From NCBI RefSeq assembly GCF_017254835.1, contig NZ_JAFKCW010000006.1, positions 79,902 to 143,901 of the forward strand: a DNA stretch of 64,000 bases, read 5' to 3'. The notes below the pieces were generated by a model, which saw only the letters and a program-made list of their open reading frames with translations, did not search any database and had not been told where the DNA came from. Both the position numbers and the translations under genes were made by a program. The stretch is from Algoriphagus aestuariicola (GTDB lineage: Bacteria; Bacteroidota; Bacteroidia; Cytophagales; Cyclobacteriaceae). Position 1 is the first letter of the stretch, and each line of letters starts with the position of its first letter. This document shows positions 34,742 to 42,485 of the stretch, piece after piece.

Positions 34742-35842
34742 ATGATCTGTTTTTACCTCCTTTGGACGATGAGCTACTTTGTCCTGCTGAATTGGTTTGC
34801 GGGAAAGTGGCCAAAACAGAGGCGGGAAGTGGATTCAGAAGGCTATCTTCCTGCGATTACGCTGTTGATCCCGCTGAGGAATGAACTTGAAAACCTCGAA
34901 TCACTGATACCTGAACTCGGCAAAATCGCCTATCCTAAGCTTGAAATCCTCCTCGTTGATGATCAAAGCGAAGATGGGACTTTCTCATCCTTGCAGGAAA
35001 TGACTAAGGGGGACTCCAGAGTCCGCGTTCTCAAAAGCCCAGGTGCGGGTAAAAAGGCTGCGATCCAATGCGGCGTGGAGGCTGCTAGGACCGAGCTCAT
35101 TCTTTGCTCGGACGCAGACTGTCGTTTTCCGAAGGTTTGGGTGGAAAGAATGGCCGAAGCCTTCCTTGATTCCAAGGTCCAGCTGGTCGCCGGACCGGTC
35201 ATCACTTCCGGGGAGCTTGGGTTTTTTCAGCGGTTCCAGCAGATAGAGTGGGCCAGCATTCTGCTGGTGACGAAGTTTTTCTTCAGCCAAAAGCGGCCCT
35301 TACTATGTAGTGCGGCCAATTTTGCCTATAGAAAATCCGCATTTCTGGAGGTCGGAGGTTATGGGGGAAATCTCCAGTTCTGGTCTGGGGATGATGAGTT
35401 TTTGCTCAAAAAGATTCTTGAAAAGTTTGGGAAGGAAAGCTGTGTTTATTTGCCTTACACGGAAAATCTAATCTATACGAAAGCCCAGCCGACTTTTTCC
35501 GATTTAATCAGTCAGCGCATTCGCTGGGCTAGCAAGTGGAAGTACCATGGGGATTGGGGCCATGCCTTTTCTGCCATTGGCGCTTTTTTAGTCCAGGCGA
35601 TATGGTTGGCTAGCGCTGGGTTGTTTTGCTTGGGTATTCAGGGGATTCTAGCCTTTTTTGTTGTTTGGGCCGGGAAAGTTGTTGCGGAAAAGCTCACCCT
35701 AGGTCGGGTGCTCACCACTCTACATCTTCGACGCTCGCTGGTTGATTTTATGAAAACTTCCTTTTTCCACCCGTTTTATATTCTGACAGTGACTGTCGGT
35801 ACCGTCCGGGGAAAATTTGTATGGAAAGGACGGGCCAATTGA
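34742..35842 (+). CDS. Family 2 glycosyltransferase, membrane-bound
   Basis: This 366-residue protein has a first transmembrane helix (MICFYLLWTMSYFVLLNWF), then a GT-A domain: TLLIPLRNELENLESLIPEL, the nucleotide-binding LLVDDQSEDGT near residue 76, the DxD-like CSDADCRFP near residue 126, an acceptor Asp in SGDDEFLL and the Q-x-x-R-W motif in LISQRIRWASKW. C-terminal helices follow. This order is found in processive synthases for polymers such as hyaluronan or poly-N-acetylglucosamine. It opens the operon to 40912. Confidence 0.88.
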   Translation: MICFYLLWTMSYFVLLNWFAGKWPKQRREVDSEGYLPAITLLIPLRNELENLESLIPELGKIAYPKLEILLVDDQSEDGTFSSLQEMTKGDSRVRVLKSPGAGKKAAIQCGVEAARTELILCSDADCRFPKVWVERMAEAFLDSKVQLVAGPVITSGELGFFQRFQQIEWASILLVTKFFFSQKRPLLCSAANFAYRKSAFLEVGGYGGNLQFWSGDDEFLLKKILEKFGKESCVYLPYTENLIYTKAQPTFSDLISQRIRWASKWKYHGDWGHAFSAIGAFLVQAIWLASAGLFCLGIQGILAFFVVWAGKVVAEKLTLGRVLTTLHLRRSLVDFMKTSFFHPFYILTVTVGTVRGKFVWKGRAN

Positions 35843-35845
35843 AGA

Positions 35846-36127
35846 ATGCTTATTTTAGCTTCTGAATTGAATCCTATGAGTGACGCGGAATTTGACCTGC
35901 TGGACGAGCTTTACTTTGTTCAGCCTTACCATTACCTATTGGACTCGCTTGGCTGGGACGAAAATTTGCTGCTGAGCACGCTGGATTCCCTATACCGAGA
36001 TGGGCTGATCAAATGCCTTCAATCCCCAGATGAAGAGCGCTTCGACATGGTCGATGTACTGGAGGAAGGCAGAAGCCTTTATTTTCTTGCTACTAAAAAA
36101 GGCCTGATGGCCCATAACGCCCTGTAA
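35846..36127 (+). CDS. Small protein, possible winged-helix, unknown function
   Basis: I do not recognise this 93-residue acidic protein. Its middle (YHYLLDSLGWDENLLLSTLDSLYRDGLIKC) has the helix-turn-helix spacing of a winged-helix module, but nothing proves DNA binding. It starts 3 bp after the glycosyltransferase stop and the phosphatase follows within 3 bp, so it is part of the operon. An internal Met at residue 11 (MSDAEFDLL) could be the true start. Confidence 0.65.
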   Translation: MLILASELNPMSDAEFDLLDELYFVQPYHYLLDSLGWDENLLLSTLDSLYRDGLIKCLQSPDEERFDMVDVLEEGRSLYFLATKKGLMAHNAL

Positions 36128-36130
36128 TCC

Positions 36131-37342
36131 TTGATAGACGAAACCTACAAATACGAACGGAAAGGACTAGAGCTGAAAGCTCTCTTGGAGATCACCCAGG
36201 CGATCAATGAAAATCAGCCCGAAACGGTCTTGGTGAACATTTTCAAATTTACCTGTCTGGTACATTTGGACATCAAGGCCTTGATCCTCTATGTCTACAA
36301 GGATGAAGCCTTTGAGAGAAAAATCTCCCACGGGGTAAAGGGCAAAGTGCCCTTGTCTCTCAGCACCGACCAGGTCAATGACCAAAAAGAGACTGGACAG
36401 CTCATGATACAGCTGAGCGATGAATACAGTTTCGATGAATTGGAAACCTACTTGCCGGTATATCATAAGGATAAGATGCTGGCCATCCTTTTCCTGAAGA
36501 GGAAATCCACCGACACGGAGCTGGATCTGGATTTCACCCAAGCCCTGGCCAATATTCTGGTGGTGGCGCTGGAAAACAAGCGTTTTGCGCGAAAGCAGCT
36601 GCAACAGGAGGTACTCAACCGGGAAGTGGCGATCGCTTCGCAAGTTCAGCAGATGCTTTTTCCTGACTCACTGCCGAACACCGAAGAACTCAAAGCGACA
36701 GTGACCTACTATCCCCACAGCATGGTGGGCGGGGACTACTATGATCTGATCAGAAAGGGCGAGGACAAAGTGTATTTCTGCATCGCGGACGTGTCGGGCA
36801 AAGGGATCGCAGCGGCGCTACTTATGTCCAATTTTCAGGCGGCACTCAGGACACTCCTCAGAACCGATGCGGATTTTGACGTGATCATCCATCAGCTCAA
36901 CCATACACTCATCGAAAACACCAAGGGAGAGCGTTTTATCACCTTTTTCCTCGGTGAGTACGACTACAAAAGCAAGCGGCTTCGCTTCGTGAATGCGGGC
37001 CACAATCCACCTATCCTGTGTCGGGAAAAGTCTTCGCGTACAGAGCTGCTAGAGGCTGGGACGACCATCCTTGGAGCTTTCGAGGAATTGCCTTTTTTGG
37101 AGATTGGGGAGCGGATGGATCTGGACCACTTCACCATCCACCTTTACACCGACGGACTGACCGAGGCGATGAATTCTGAAGAAGAGGAATTTGGGGAGGA
37201 TAGATTCCGCAGCTATGTGGATTCACATCTTTGCGTGAATCCGGAGGACTTTCATTCGGGCTTTTTTGAACAAATGAAAGCTTTCACCCAGGACGTTCCG
37301 CTTCGGGATGACCTGACCTTGCTCAGCCTTAGATTCACCTAA
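36131..37342 (+). CDS. PP2C-type (SpoIIE/RsbU-like) serine phosphatase with GAF-like sensor
   Basis: The C-terminal half (about residues 170-400) is a PPM phosphatase of the SpoIIE type: VASQVQQMLFPDSLP-like linker, MVGGDYYDLI (metal-binding Asp), IADVSGKGIAAALLMSNFQ, and later FVNAGHNPPI and TDGLTEAM. The first 160 residues resemble a GAF sensor domain and a coiled linker. Such phosphatases dephosphorylate anti-sigma-factor antagonists or similar partners; no partner-switch gene is nearby. The start is TTG at 36131. Confidence 0.88.
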   Translation: MIDETYKYERKGLELKALLEITQAINENQPETVLVNIFKFTCLVHLDIKALILYVYKDEAFERKISHGVKGKVPLSLSTDQVNDQKETGQLMIQLSDEYSFDELETYLPVYHKDKMLAILFLKRKSTDTELDLDFTQALANILVVALENKRFARKQLQQEVLNREVAIASQVQQMLFPDSLPNTEELKATVTYYPHSMVGGDYYDLIRKGEDKVYFCIADVSGKGIAAALLMSNFQAALRTLLRTDADFDVIIHQLNHTLIENTKGERFITFFLGEYDYKSKRLRFVNAGHNPPILCREKSSRTELLEAGTTILGAFEELPFLEIGERMDLDHFTIHLYTDGLTEAMNSEEEEFGEDRFRSYVDSHLCVNPEDFHSGFFEQMKAFTQDVPLRDDLTLLSLRFT

Positions 37343-37345
37343 GGC

Positions 37346-37972
37346 ATGGTTTGGCATACCGTTCCACGCGCCGTTCAATTGCTGTTTCCAAAACGAATCT
37401 GGAGGGGGGATCCCTCGGGAAATCGGGTTTTTCTGAGCTTTGACGATGGGCCGGTGCCAGGTGCCACTGACTATGTCTTGAACGAACTCGAGAAAAGGGG
37501 GCAAAAAGCCACTTTTTTCATGGTGGGGGACAACGTTCGCAAACATCAAAGCTTGGCAATGGAGGTGGTGGACGCGGGGCACGGGATCGGCAATCATACC
37601 CTCAACCATCTCAACGGTTGGAAAACCCCAGCTGGCGAATACCTCCAAAATGTTCGGGCTTTTGATGAAACTGTCGGGCAGAAAATCGGTATCCAAACGA
37701 ATCTATTTCGTCCCCCCTATGGATTGATCACCGGCCCGCAGGCAAAATCAATCCTTAAATCCAAAAAGGTTTTGATGTGGAATGTGCTTTCGGGAGATTA
37801 TGATTTGTCTCTTCCCCCGTCGAGAATTAGGGACAAAACCATGGCAAATACCCGTGCGGGAAGTATAGTCGTCTTTCATGACCAGCAAAAGACCCAGGAT
37901 GTACTTCCAAAAGTACTTCCGGTATACCTTGATTTTTTGGTGGAAATGGGCTTTGAAACTGCGTTGCTATGA
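37346..37972 (+). CDS. Polysaccharide deacetylase (NodB-type)
   Basis: This 208-residue protein has the carbohydrate esterase 4 motifs: VFLSFDDGPVPGATDYVLNEL (motif 1, two Asp), ATFFMVGDNVRKH, GHGIGNHTLNHLNGW (motif 2 with metal His residues), and TNLFRPPYGLITG (motif 3). Members remove N-acetyl groups from amino-sugar polymers. It has no clear signal peptide, so it may act on a cytoplasmic or membrane-bound substrate. It overlaps the next glycosyltransferase by four bases. Confidence 0.9.
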   Translation: MVWHTVPRAVQLLFPKRIWRGDPSGNRVFLSFDDGPVPGATDYVLNELEKRGQKATFFMVGDNVRKHQSLAMEVVDAGHGIGNHTLNHLNGWKTPAGEYLQNVRAFDETVGQKIGIQTNLFRPPYGLITGPQAKSILKSKKVLMWNVLSGDYDLSLPPSRIRDKTMANTRAGSIVVFHDQQKTQDVLPKVLPVYLDFLVEMGFETALL

Positions 37973-39075
37973 GCGCGGCCGTACTGGGGAGCTTTGCTGG
38001 AATGCTGATCGTGCAGTATCTGCTTTTGCGGATTTTGTTAAGAGTAAATTGGAAACAGCGTTCGAGCAGGCCTATCCCTTTTCCGAGGGTATCCATTCTA
38101 ATAGCGGCGAGAAACGAGGAGAAGTCACTGCCAAAGCTCCTCAAAAGTCTTGATCGGCTCAACTATCCCGCGGATAAATTGGAAATCCTCATCGCGGATG
38201 ATCAAAGTGAGGATGCTACTGCCGGGCTGATTGCTGACTGGAGCAAGGGGCGACCGAATCGAAGGTTGATTTCCATTGGGGCGGATCAGGTGGGAAGATT
38301 CCAAAGCAATGGAAAAGCCAATGCCTTGGCCATTGTTGCCAAAGAAGCGATCGGGGATTTGTTCTTTTTTACAGATGCCGACTGTGAGGTCCCGGAATCT
38401 TGGGTCAAGGAGGGAATTGGGAGTTTTGAAGACGGTATTGGGATCGTAATTGGAGTCACGCAGGTGAAGGGGCCTGGTTTTTTTGCCAAGATGCAGGAGC
38501 TGGAATGGTGGAATACGCTTGGCATCGTCAAGGCGGTCACCGACTTGGGACTTCCGACAACGGGCTTGGGGAACAATATGATCATCAGTCGGGAGGCCTA
38601 CTTTGGTAGTGGAGGCTTCGAGGGCATCAAGTCCTCAGTCACCGAGGATCTGGAGATTTCCCGATCCGTTTTGCGCGCCGGATATAAACTTCATCAACAG
38701 GTTTCGAGTGACTTTCTGGTGAAAACAAAAGCGGAAGAAGGCTGGGCTTCCCTGCTTAGCCAGCGGAAACGCTGGGTGACTGGGGCAGCGACACTTTCTC
38801 TGGCTTGGAAAGCCCTGATGGGGATTCAGTTTTTGTTCTTTCCCGCAGTTCTTGCACTTCTTCTGCTTGAGTGGAAACTCGGATTGGCGATATGGTTTTT
38901 GAAGGTAGTTTGCCAATCGTCATTTCTGCGATTTTTTGCCCATAGAGCAGGAGAAAAGATTAGGCTCTCCCCTTTGATTTTCTTTGATTTTTACCAGATT
39001 GCAAGTCTGAGCCTGACGATTCTTTATTACTTTTGGCCCTCCAAAGTACACTGGAAGTCCCGTAGTTACCCATGA
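37969..39075 (+). CDS. Family 2 glycosyltransferase, membrane-bound
   Basis: This 368-residue protein begins with a membrane helix (AAVLGSFAGMLIVQYLLLRILL), then RVSILIAARNEEKSLPKLL, ILIADDQSEDATAGL near residue 75, FFTDADCEVP near residue 124, TEDLEISRSVLRAGY and the LLSQRKRWVTGAATL motif. It is similar in layout to the first glycosyltransferase (34742) but clearly a separate copy. It overlaps the deacetylase (ATGA) and the tatD gene by four bases each. Confidence 0.88.
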   Translation: MSAAVLGSFAGMLIVQYLLLRILLRVNWKQRSSRPIPFPRVSILIAARNEEKSLPKLLKSLDRLNYPADKLEILIADDQSEDATAGLIADWSKGRPNRRLISIGADQVGRFQSNGKANALAIVAKEAIGDLFFFTDADCEVPESWVKEGIGSFEDGIGIVIGVTQVKGPGFFAKMQELEWWNTLGIVKAVTDLGLPTTGLGNNMIISREAYFGSGGFEGIKSSVTEDLEISRSVLRAGYKLHQQVSSDFLVKTKAEEGWASLLSQRKRWVTGAATLSLAWKALMGIQFLFFPAVLALLLLEWKLGLAIWFLKVVCQSSFLRFFAHRAGEKIRLSPLIFFDFYQIASLSLTILYYFWPSKVHWKSRSYP

Positions 39076-39848
39076 ACCTGATCGATACCCACGCCCACAT
39101 TTATTCCACGAAGTTTGACGCGGACCGTGACCAGGTCATCGAAGAGATCAGGGAAGCTGGCATCGAGCGGATCTACATGCCCAATGTGGATGTCGAAACC
39201 ATCGACCGAATGCTGGAATGCGAGTCCCGTTATGGAGACCTTTGTATTCCCATGATGGGCCTTCACCCTTGCGATGTCCAGGAGGGTTTTGAGCAGCAAC
39301 TTTACGTAATGGAGGATTGGCTGGGCAAGCGGTCCTTTGCGGCAGTGGGGGAGATCGGTACCGATCTTTATTGGGACAAAACCACCTTCGAAATCCAAAA
39401 AGAGGCGCTGAATATCCAGCTGGGATGGGCGAAAAAACACAACCTTCCGGTGGTTCTGCATTGCAGGGAATCCATCGATGAGACTATCGAAATCATCGAA
39501 AAAGCCCAAGATGGAACTCTTTCCGGTGTTTTCCATTGTTTTACGGGCACGTTGGAGCAAGCGCAAAAGATTGTCAAGTTGGGATTCCTGTTGGGAATAG
39601 GCGGAGTCGCCACTTACAAAAATGGGGGGCTAGACGCCGTTGTTCCATTTGTCGGTCCTGAACATTTGGTTTTGGAAACAGATGCGCCCTATCTGGCTCC
39701 TGTGCCTCACCGCGGCAAAAGGAATACCCCTGCTTACTTGCCAGCCATTGCGCAGCGTGTGGGAGACCTACTCCAGACCTCGGCGAGCGAAGTGGCATTG
39801 GTGACCAAGGCCAACGCGCTGAATTTATTCAAGGAAATCACAGTATGA
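39072..39848 (+). CDS. TatD family DNase
   Basis: This 258-residue metal-dependent hydrolase starts NLIDTHAHIYSTKFD (metal His-x-His) and includes PMMGLHPCDVQ, VGEIGTDLYWDKTT, HCRESIDETIEII, HCFTGTLEQAQ and LVLETDAPYLAPVPHRGKRNTP. TatD proteins are cytoplasmic nucleases implicated in DNA repair or fragmentation. It overlaps the glycosyltransferase by four bases, so the operon is continuous, although its link to polysaccharide synthesis is unclear. Confidence 0.92.
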   Translation: MNLIDTHAHIYSTKFDADRDQVIEEIREAGIERIYMPNVDVETIDRMLECESRYGDLCIPMMGLHPCDVQEGFEQQLYVMEDWLGKRSFAAVGEIGTDLYWDKTTFEIQKEALNIQLGWAKKHNLPVVLHCRESIDETIEIIEKAQDGTLSGVFHCFTGTLEQAQKIVKLGFLLGIGGVATYKNGGLDAVVPFVGPEHLVLETDAPYLAPVPHRGKRNTPAYLPAIAQRVGDLLQTSASEVALVTKANALNLFKEITV

Positions 39849-40912
39849 ATTATAAAATAGTCCGCCTAAACACGGGGCTTAAGACAGCCAAAACAGCCTC
39901 TGTACTGATCATTTATACCGGAGGTACTCTCGGGATGGCCTACGACGAGTCTGGTTCGCTCGTTCCCTTCAACTTTGGACAGATTCTGGAGAAGATCCCC
40001 ATCCTTTCCAATATGGATATCGCCATTACGGTGATTTCCTTTCCTGAGCCTATTGATTCCTCCAATGTGTCCATGCGCCACTGGATGGATATGTCCTATA
40101 TCATCTACGAAAACTACGATAGCTACGATGGCTTCGTCGTGCTTCACGGCACGGATACCATGGCCTATTCTGCGTCAATGATGAGCTATATGCTCCATGG
40201 CCTGAATAAGCCGGTAATCTTTACGGGAGCCCAATTGCCGATTTCCGCAATGCGATCAGATGCGCGTGAAAACCTGATGACCTCGCTCGAAATTGCTACG
40301 GCGAAAATGGGAGGCCGCCCGATCGTGCCGGAGGTTTGCATCTTTTTCAACCACATGTTGCTTCGTGGTAATCGATCGAAAAAGGTGCAGAGCATTCACT
40401 TTGATGCATTTGAGTCGGAAAACTACCCCAGTCTCGCGGAAGCTGGCATAGTAATCGACTACAATACCAATGCGATCCGTCCATACGAACCGCACAAGAA
40501 ATTGGTAAAGATGAGCCATCTCGACAACCGGGTGATGGTGCTGAAGCTTTTCCCGGGAATCACTGACAAAATCATGGATGCCTGTTTCAAGATCGACGGC
40601 TTGCGCGGAGTTGTGCTGGAGACCTACGGTTCTGGAAATAGCCCCTCCGAAGCTTGGTTTATGAAGTCCCTGGAGCGAGCCATAAAAAAAGGTCTAATCA
40701 TTCTCAATGTGTCCCAGTGCAATGGCGGCCGGGTGATCCAGGGAAGGTATGAGACCTCCAAAGAACTACTCGCCGTAGGCGTGGTCAGCGGGGCGGACAT
40801 GACCACAGAGGCAGCGGTGACCAAATTGATGTTTCTCCTGGGGCAGAATTACACCCGTGAGGAAATATGCCTCAAGCTGACCCAATCCCTGGCAGGAGAG
40901 ATTACTGCTTGA
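39845..40912 (+). CDS. L-asparaginase (type I, AnsA-like)
   Basis: This 355-residue enzyme hydrolyses asparagine to aspartate and ammonia. The active-site Thr segments are IIYTGGTLGM near residue 24 and LHGTDTMAYSASMMSYML near residue 102; GAQLPISAMRSDARENL follows. Without a signal peptide it belongs to the cytoplasmic type I form. Its start overlaps the tatD stop by four bases, and it is the last gene of the operon. Confidence 0.93.
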   Translation: MNYKIVRLNTGLKTAKTASVLIIYTGGTLGMAYDESGSLVPFNFGQILEKIPILSNMDIAITVISFPEPIDSSNVSMRHWMDMSYIIYENYDSYDGFVVLHGTDTMAYSASMMSYMLHGLNKPVIFTGAQLPISAMRSDARENLMTSLEIATAKMGGRPIVPEVCIFFNHMLLRGNRSKKVQSIHFDAFESENYPSLAEAGIVIDYNTNAIRPYEPHKKLVKMSHLDNRVMVLKLFPGITDKIMDACFKIDGLRGVVLETYGSGNSPSEAWFMKSLERAIKKGLIILNVSQCNGGRVIQGRYETSKELLAVGVVSGADMTTEAAVTKLMFLLGQNYTREEICLKLTQSLAGEITA

Positions 40913-40938
40913 TTTTTCCCGGAAATCTGCTGAAGGGT

Positions 40939-40969
40939 TTGGATTCGGGAGGAATAATAATTTTCTTTG
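40939..40969 (+). promoter_or_regulatory. Candidate promoter for tRNA-Ser
   Basis: TTG (40939-40941), 20 bp and TTTCTTTG (40962-40969) match the consensus with one mismatch, 37 bp before the tRNA. Confidence 0.5.
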
Positions 40970-41005
40970 CACTCCGATTCAGAAAAAGGGTCGGAAAATC
41001 AACCT

Positions 41006-41093
41006 AGAGAGGTGTCCGAGTGGTTGAAGGAGCACGCCTGGAAAGTGTGTATACTCCAAAAGGGTATCGAGGGTTCGAATCCCTTCCTCTCTG
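41006..41093 (+). tRNA. tRNA-Ser, anticodon GGA
   Basis: The 88-nt class II tRNA has acceptor arms AGAGAGG and CCTCTCT, a D arm with GAGTGGTTGAA, anticodon loop CTGGAAA (anticodon GGA, reading UCC and UCU), a long variable arm and T loop TTCGAAT. The discriminator base is G and CCA is not encoded. Confidence 0.95.
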
Positions 41094-41103
41094 CAAGCTA
41101 TAG

Positions 41104-41140
41104 CCCTAACTTACCTTTTTTAGGTGAGTTAGGGTTTTGT
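41104..41140 (+). terminator. Terminator after tRNA-Ser
   Basis: CCCTAACTTACC (41104-41115) pairs with GGTGAGTTAGGG (41123-41134) with one mismatch, followed by a T run. Confidence 0.85.
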
Positions 41141-41160
41141 TTTTTGGTACAGTATCGAAA

Positions 41161-41295
41161 TCAGTTTCGATCTGGAATATCATTGGGAAGACCTTTTGCC
41201 TTGAGAATGGCAATCAAACGGTCCCTATCCCAACCCCTGAGCTCGTCCTGGATAAGATGATAGAGTATCCGGGTGTCAATCCGATGCATTCTCAT
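41161..41295 (-). CDS. Small ORF (44 residues), unknown function
   Basis: On the minus strand an ATG at 41295 opens a 44-codon frame that ends at 41161. The product is basic and helical, with MRMHRIDTRILYHLIQDELR at its start and LIAILKAKGLPNDIPDRN at its end. The residues look like real protein rather than a shadow and no other gene overlaps. It lies about 70 bp after the tRNA-Ser gene on the opposite strand. I do not recognise it; it could be a remnant of a larger gene. Confidence 0.4.
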   Translation of the reverse strand: MRMHRIDTRILYHLIQDELRGWDRDRLIAILKAKGLPNDIPDRN

Positions 41296-41516
41296 CCGTA
41301 CCTTTTATCCCCAATTACACCCGCTCCATCTCTGAAGCCACCGATAGCCAAAAAGCATAACTGTAATCCAGCTGAGTGCGCTTGACATGCTTATAATCTT
41401 GATCATCTTTCACAACATTACATTTTGTGCGATGCGACTATAGGACAATTCACAGCTGCGCAAGCTCCTTCTCCCTGGGCTTGCCCTACAGGATTGCGGA
41501 GGAAAAGTCGTCAAGA

Positions 41517-41600
41517 AATGCCCATGTTAATGGCTTCATGCACTGAGGGATGATAATCTAGGGCATTCCATATGGCCTTAAAAAAACAGATTATAAACAT
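41517..41600 (+). repeat. Repeated structured leader, copy D, before an orphan ATG
   Basis: The core is CATTCCATATGGCC at 41564-41577, with the ATG at 41601, 29 nt after the core. AATGCCC (41517-41523) and GGGCATT (41561-41567) form a seven-pair stem. The ATG opens only an 8-codon frame, so the gene this leader served appears to have been lost or replaced. The GAAATCGA block of the other copies is not clear here. Confidence 0.6.
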
Positions 41601-41623
41601 ATGAATTCTTTCTGTGAAAGATT

Positions 41624-41770
41624 TTAGTCTTGGGCCAGCTTGCAGTAGGGTGGATAATCTTCACTCAGTGCTTCGAGCGGATTGAGGACATCTAGGGAGG
41701 TAGATCCAAGAAGAGGTGAGTTTTTAGATATTTTCCCTGGTACAACTTCAGGTTTTGAGAAAGGCTGCAT
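41624..41770 (-). CDS. Small ORF (48 residues), unknown function
   Basis: The minus-strand frame from ATG 41770 to the TAA at 41624 encodes 48 residues, beginning MQPFSKPEVVPGKISKNSPL and ending EDYPPYCKLAQD. It has no obvious domain. A 13-bp inverted repeat (41776-41812) lies directly upstream. It could be a real small protein or a chance frame. Confidence 0.3.
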   Translation of the reverse strand: MQPFSKPEVVPGKISKNSPLLGSTSLDVLNPLEALSEDYPPYCKLAQD

Positions 41771-41775
41771 TTTCC

Positions 41776-41812
41776 AATGTTAAGTTTTTGGCCTAAATGA
41801 AAACTTAACATT
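41776..41812. promoter_or_regulatory. Perfect 13-bp inverted repeat
   Basis: AATGTTAAGTTTT (41776-41788), 11 nt and AAAACTTAACATT (41800-41812) form a perfect dyad. It lies between the divergent 48-residue ORF and the Lys-rich gene and ends 20 bp before a TACATTTG element, so it may be an operator. It lacks the T run of a terminator. Confidence 0.5.
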
Positions 41813-41832
41813 ACCTTCCGGCCTCGACTATC

Positions 41833-41840
41833 TACATTTG
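41833..41840 (+). promoter_or_regulatory. Candidate -7 element for the Lys-rich gene
   Basis: TACATTTG is an exact TAnnTTTG match that covers the TTG at 41838, so that upstream TTG start is improbable. Confidence 0.4.
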
Positions 41841-41885
41841 CCTAACAATTTGTTAACAGTGAAACAGTTAAAAAAGAAAATTGAA

Positions 41886-42284
41886 ATGGCAGATACTAAA
41901 AATACGGAGCTAGGTATTCAAGAAACAAAACAACCAGAAGTTCAAGATGACGCTTCTTCAAATGTCACTTCTGAAATAAAAGAAGATGCGGGTACCAAGA
42001 ATAGTAATCATGCGGGAAATAATGGGAAATCAGTGAAGTCGCATAAGAAAACGAAAGGGTCCAATAAAAAGAAGTCCAAAGACTCAAAAAAACTGAGCGA
42101 GAAAATCAAAAATAAAAAGGAAGAGGAAAACGATAAAAAGAAGGAAAAGGATAAAAAGGCTAAGAAGAAGGCAGAGAAAAAGAAAAAGGAAAAAAAGAAG
42201 AAAGAGAAGGCTCAAAAAAAGTTGAAGGAAAAAAAAGCAAAGAAGATAGCTGCCCAAAAGAAGAAAAAATCCAAGAAAAAATAA
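41886..42284 (+). CDS. Lysine-rich low-complexity protein, histone H1-like
   Basis: This 132-residue protein starts MADTKNTELGIQETKQPE with an acidic/polar first third, followed by ~80 residues dominated by Lys, with Glu, Ala and Asp (for example KKKEKDKKAKKKAEKKKK). It has no signal peptide. Its composition is like bacterial histone-like, nucleic-acid-binding tails, but low complexity alone does not define a function. The start is uncertain: GTG 41859 or ATG 41886 are both possible, and I prefer 41886. A terminator closes it. Confidence 0.7.
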   Translation: MADTKNTELGIQETKQPEVQDDASSNVTSEIKEDAGTKNSNHAGNNGKSVKSHKKTKGSNKKKSKDSKKLSEKIKNKKEEENDKKKEKDKKAKKKAEKKKKEKKKKEKAQKKLKEKKAKKIAAQKKKKSKKK

Positions 42285-42290
42285 TTTTTG

Positions 42291-42323
42291 AAAGATCGAG
42301 ACAGTTAAGTTTCGATCTTTTTT
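42291..42323 (+). terminator. Terminator after the Lys-rich gene
   Basis: AAAGATCGA (42291-42299) pairs with TCGATCTTT (42312-42320), followed by a T run. Confidence 0.85.
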
Positions 42324-42485
42324 GCCTAATTAGTTAGTACGAAGATTCCACGCGAGCTGTTCCGCTAGGAAAAGTTTCTGAGTTTCGGACACCATCCCGG
42401 ACAATATCCCTAAAAGTGGATAAAAGAATTTCTGGACCCAGTTGGCTTGCACTGACCTAACTTGGCCAAACACGAAAACATCGAA

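Noticed and set aside
40967-41260. A 97-codon plus-strand frame over tRNA-Ser
   Set aside because: It reads straight through the tRNA gene and its terminator; the residues are the translated tRNA, so it is a shadow.
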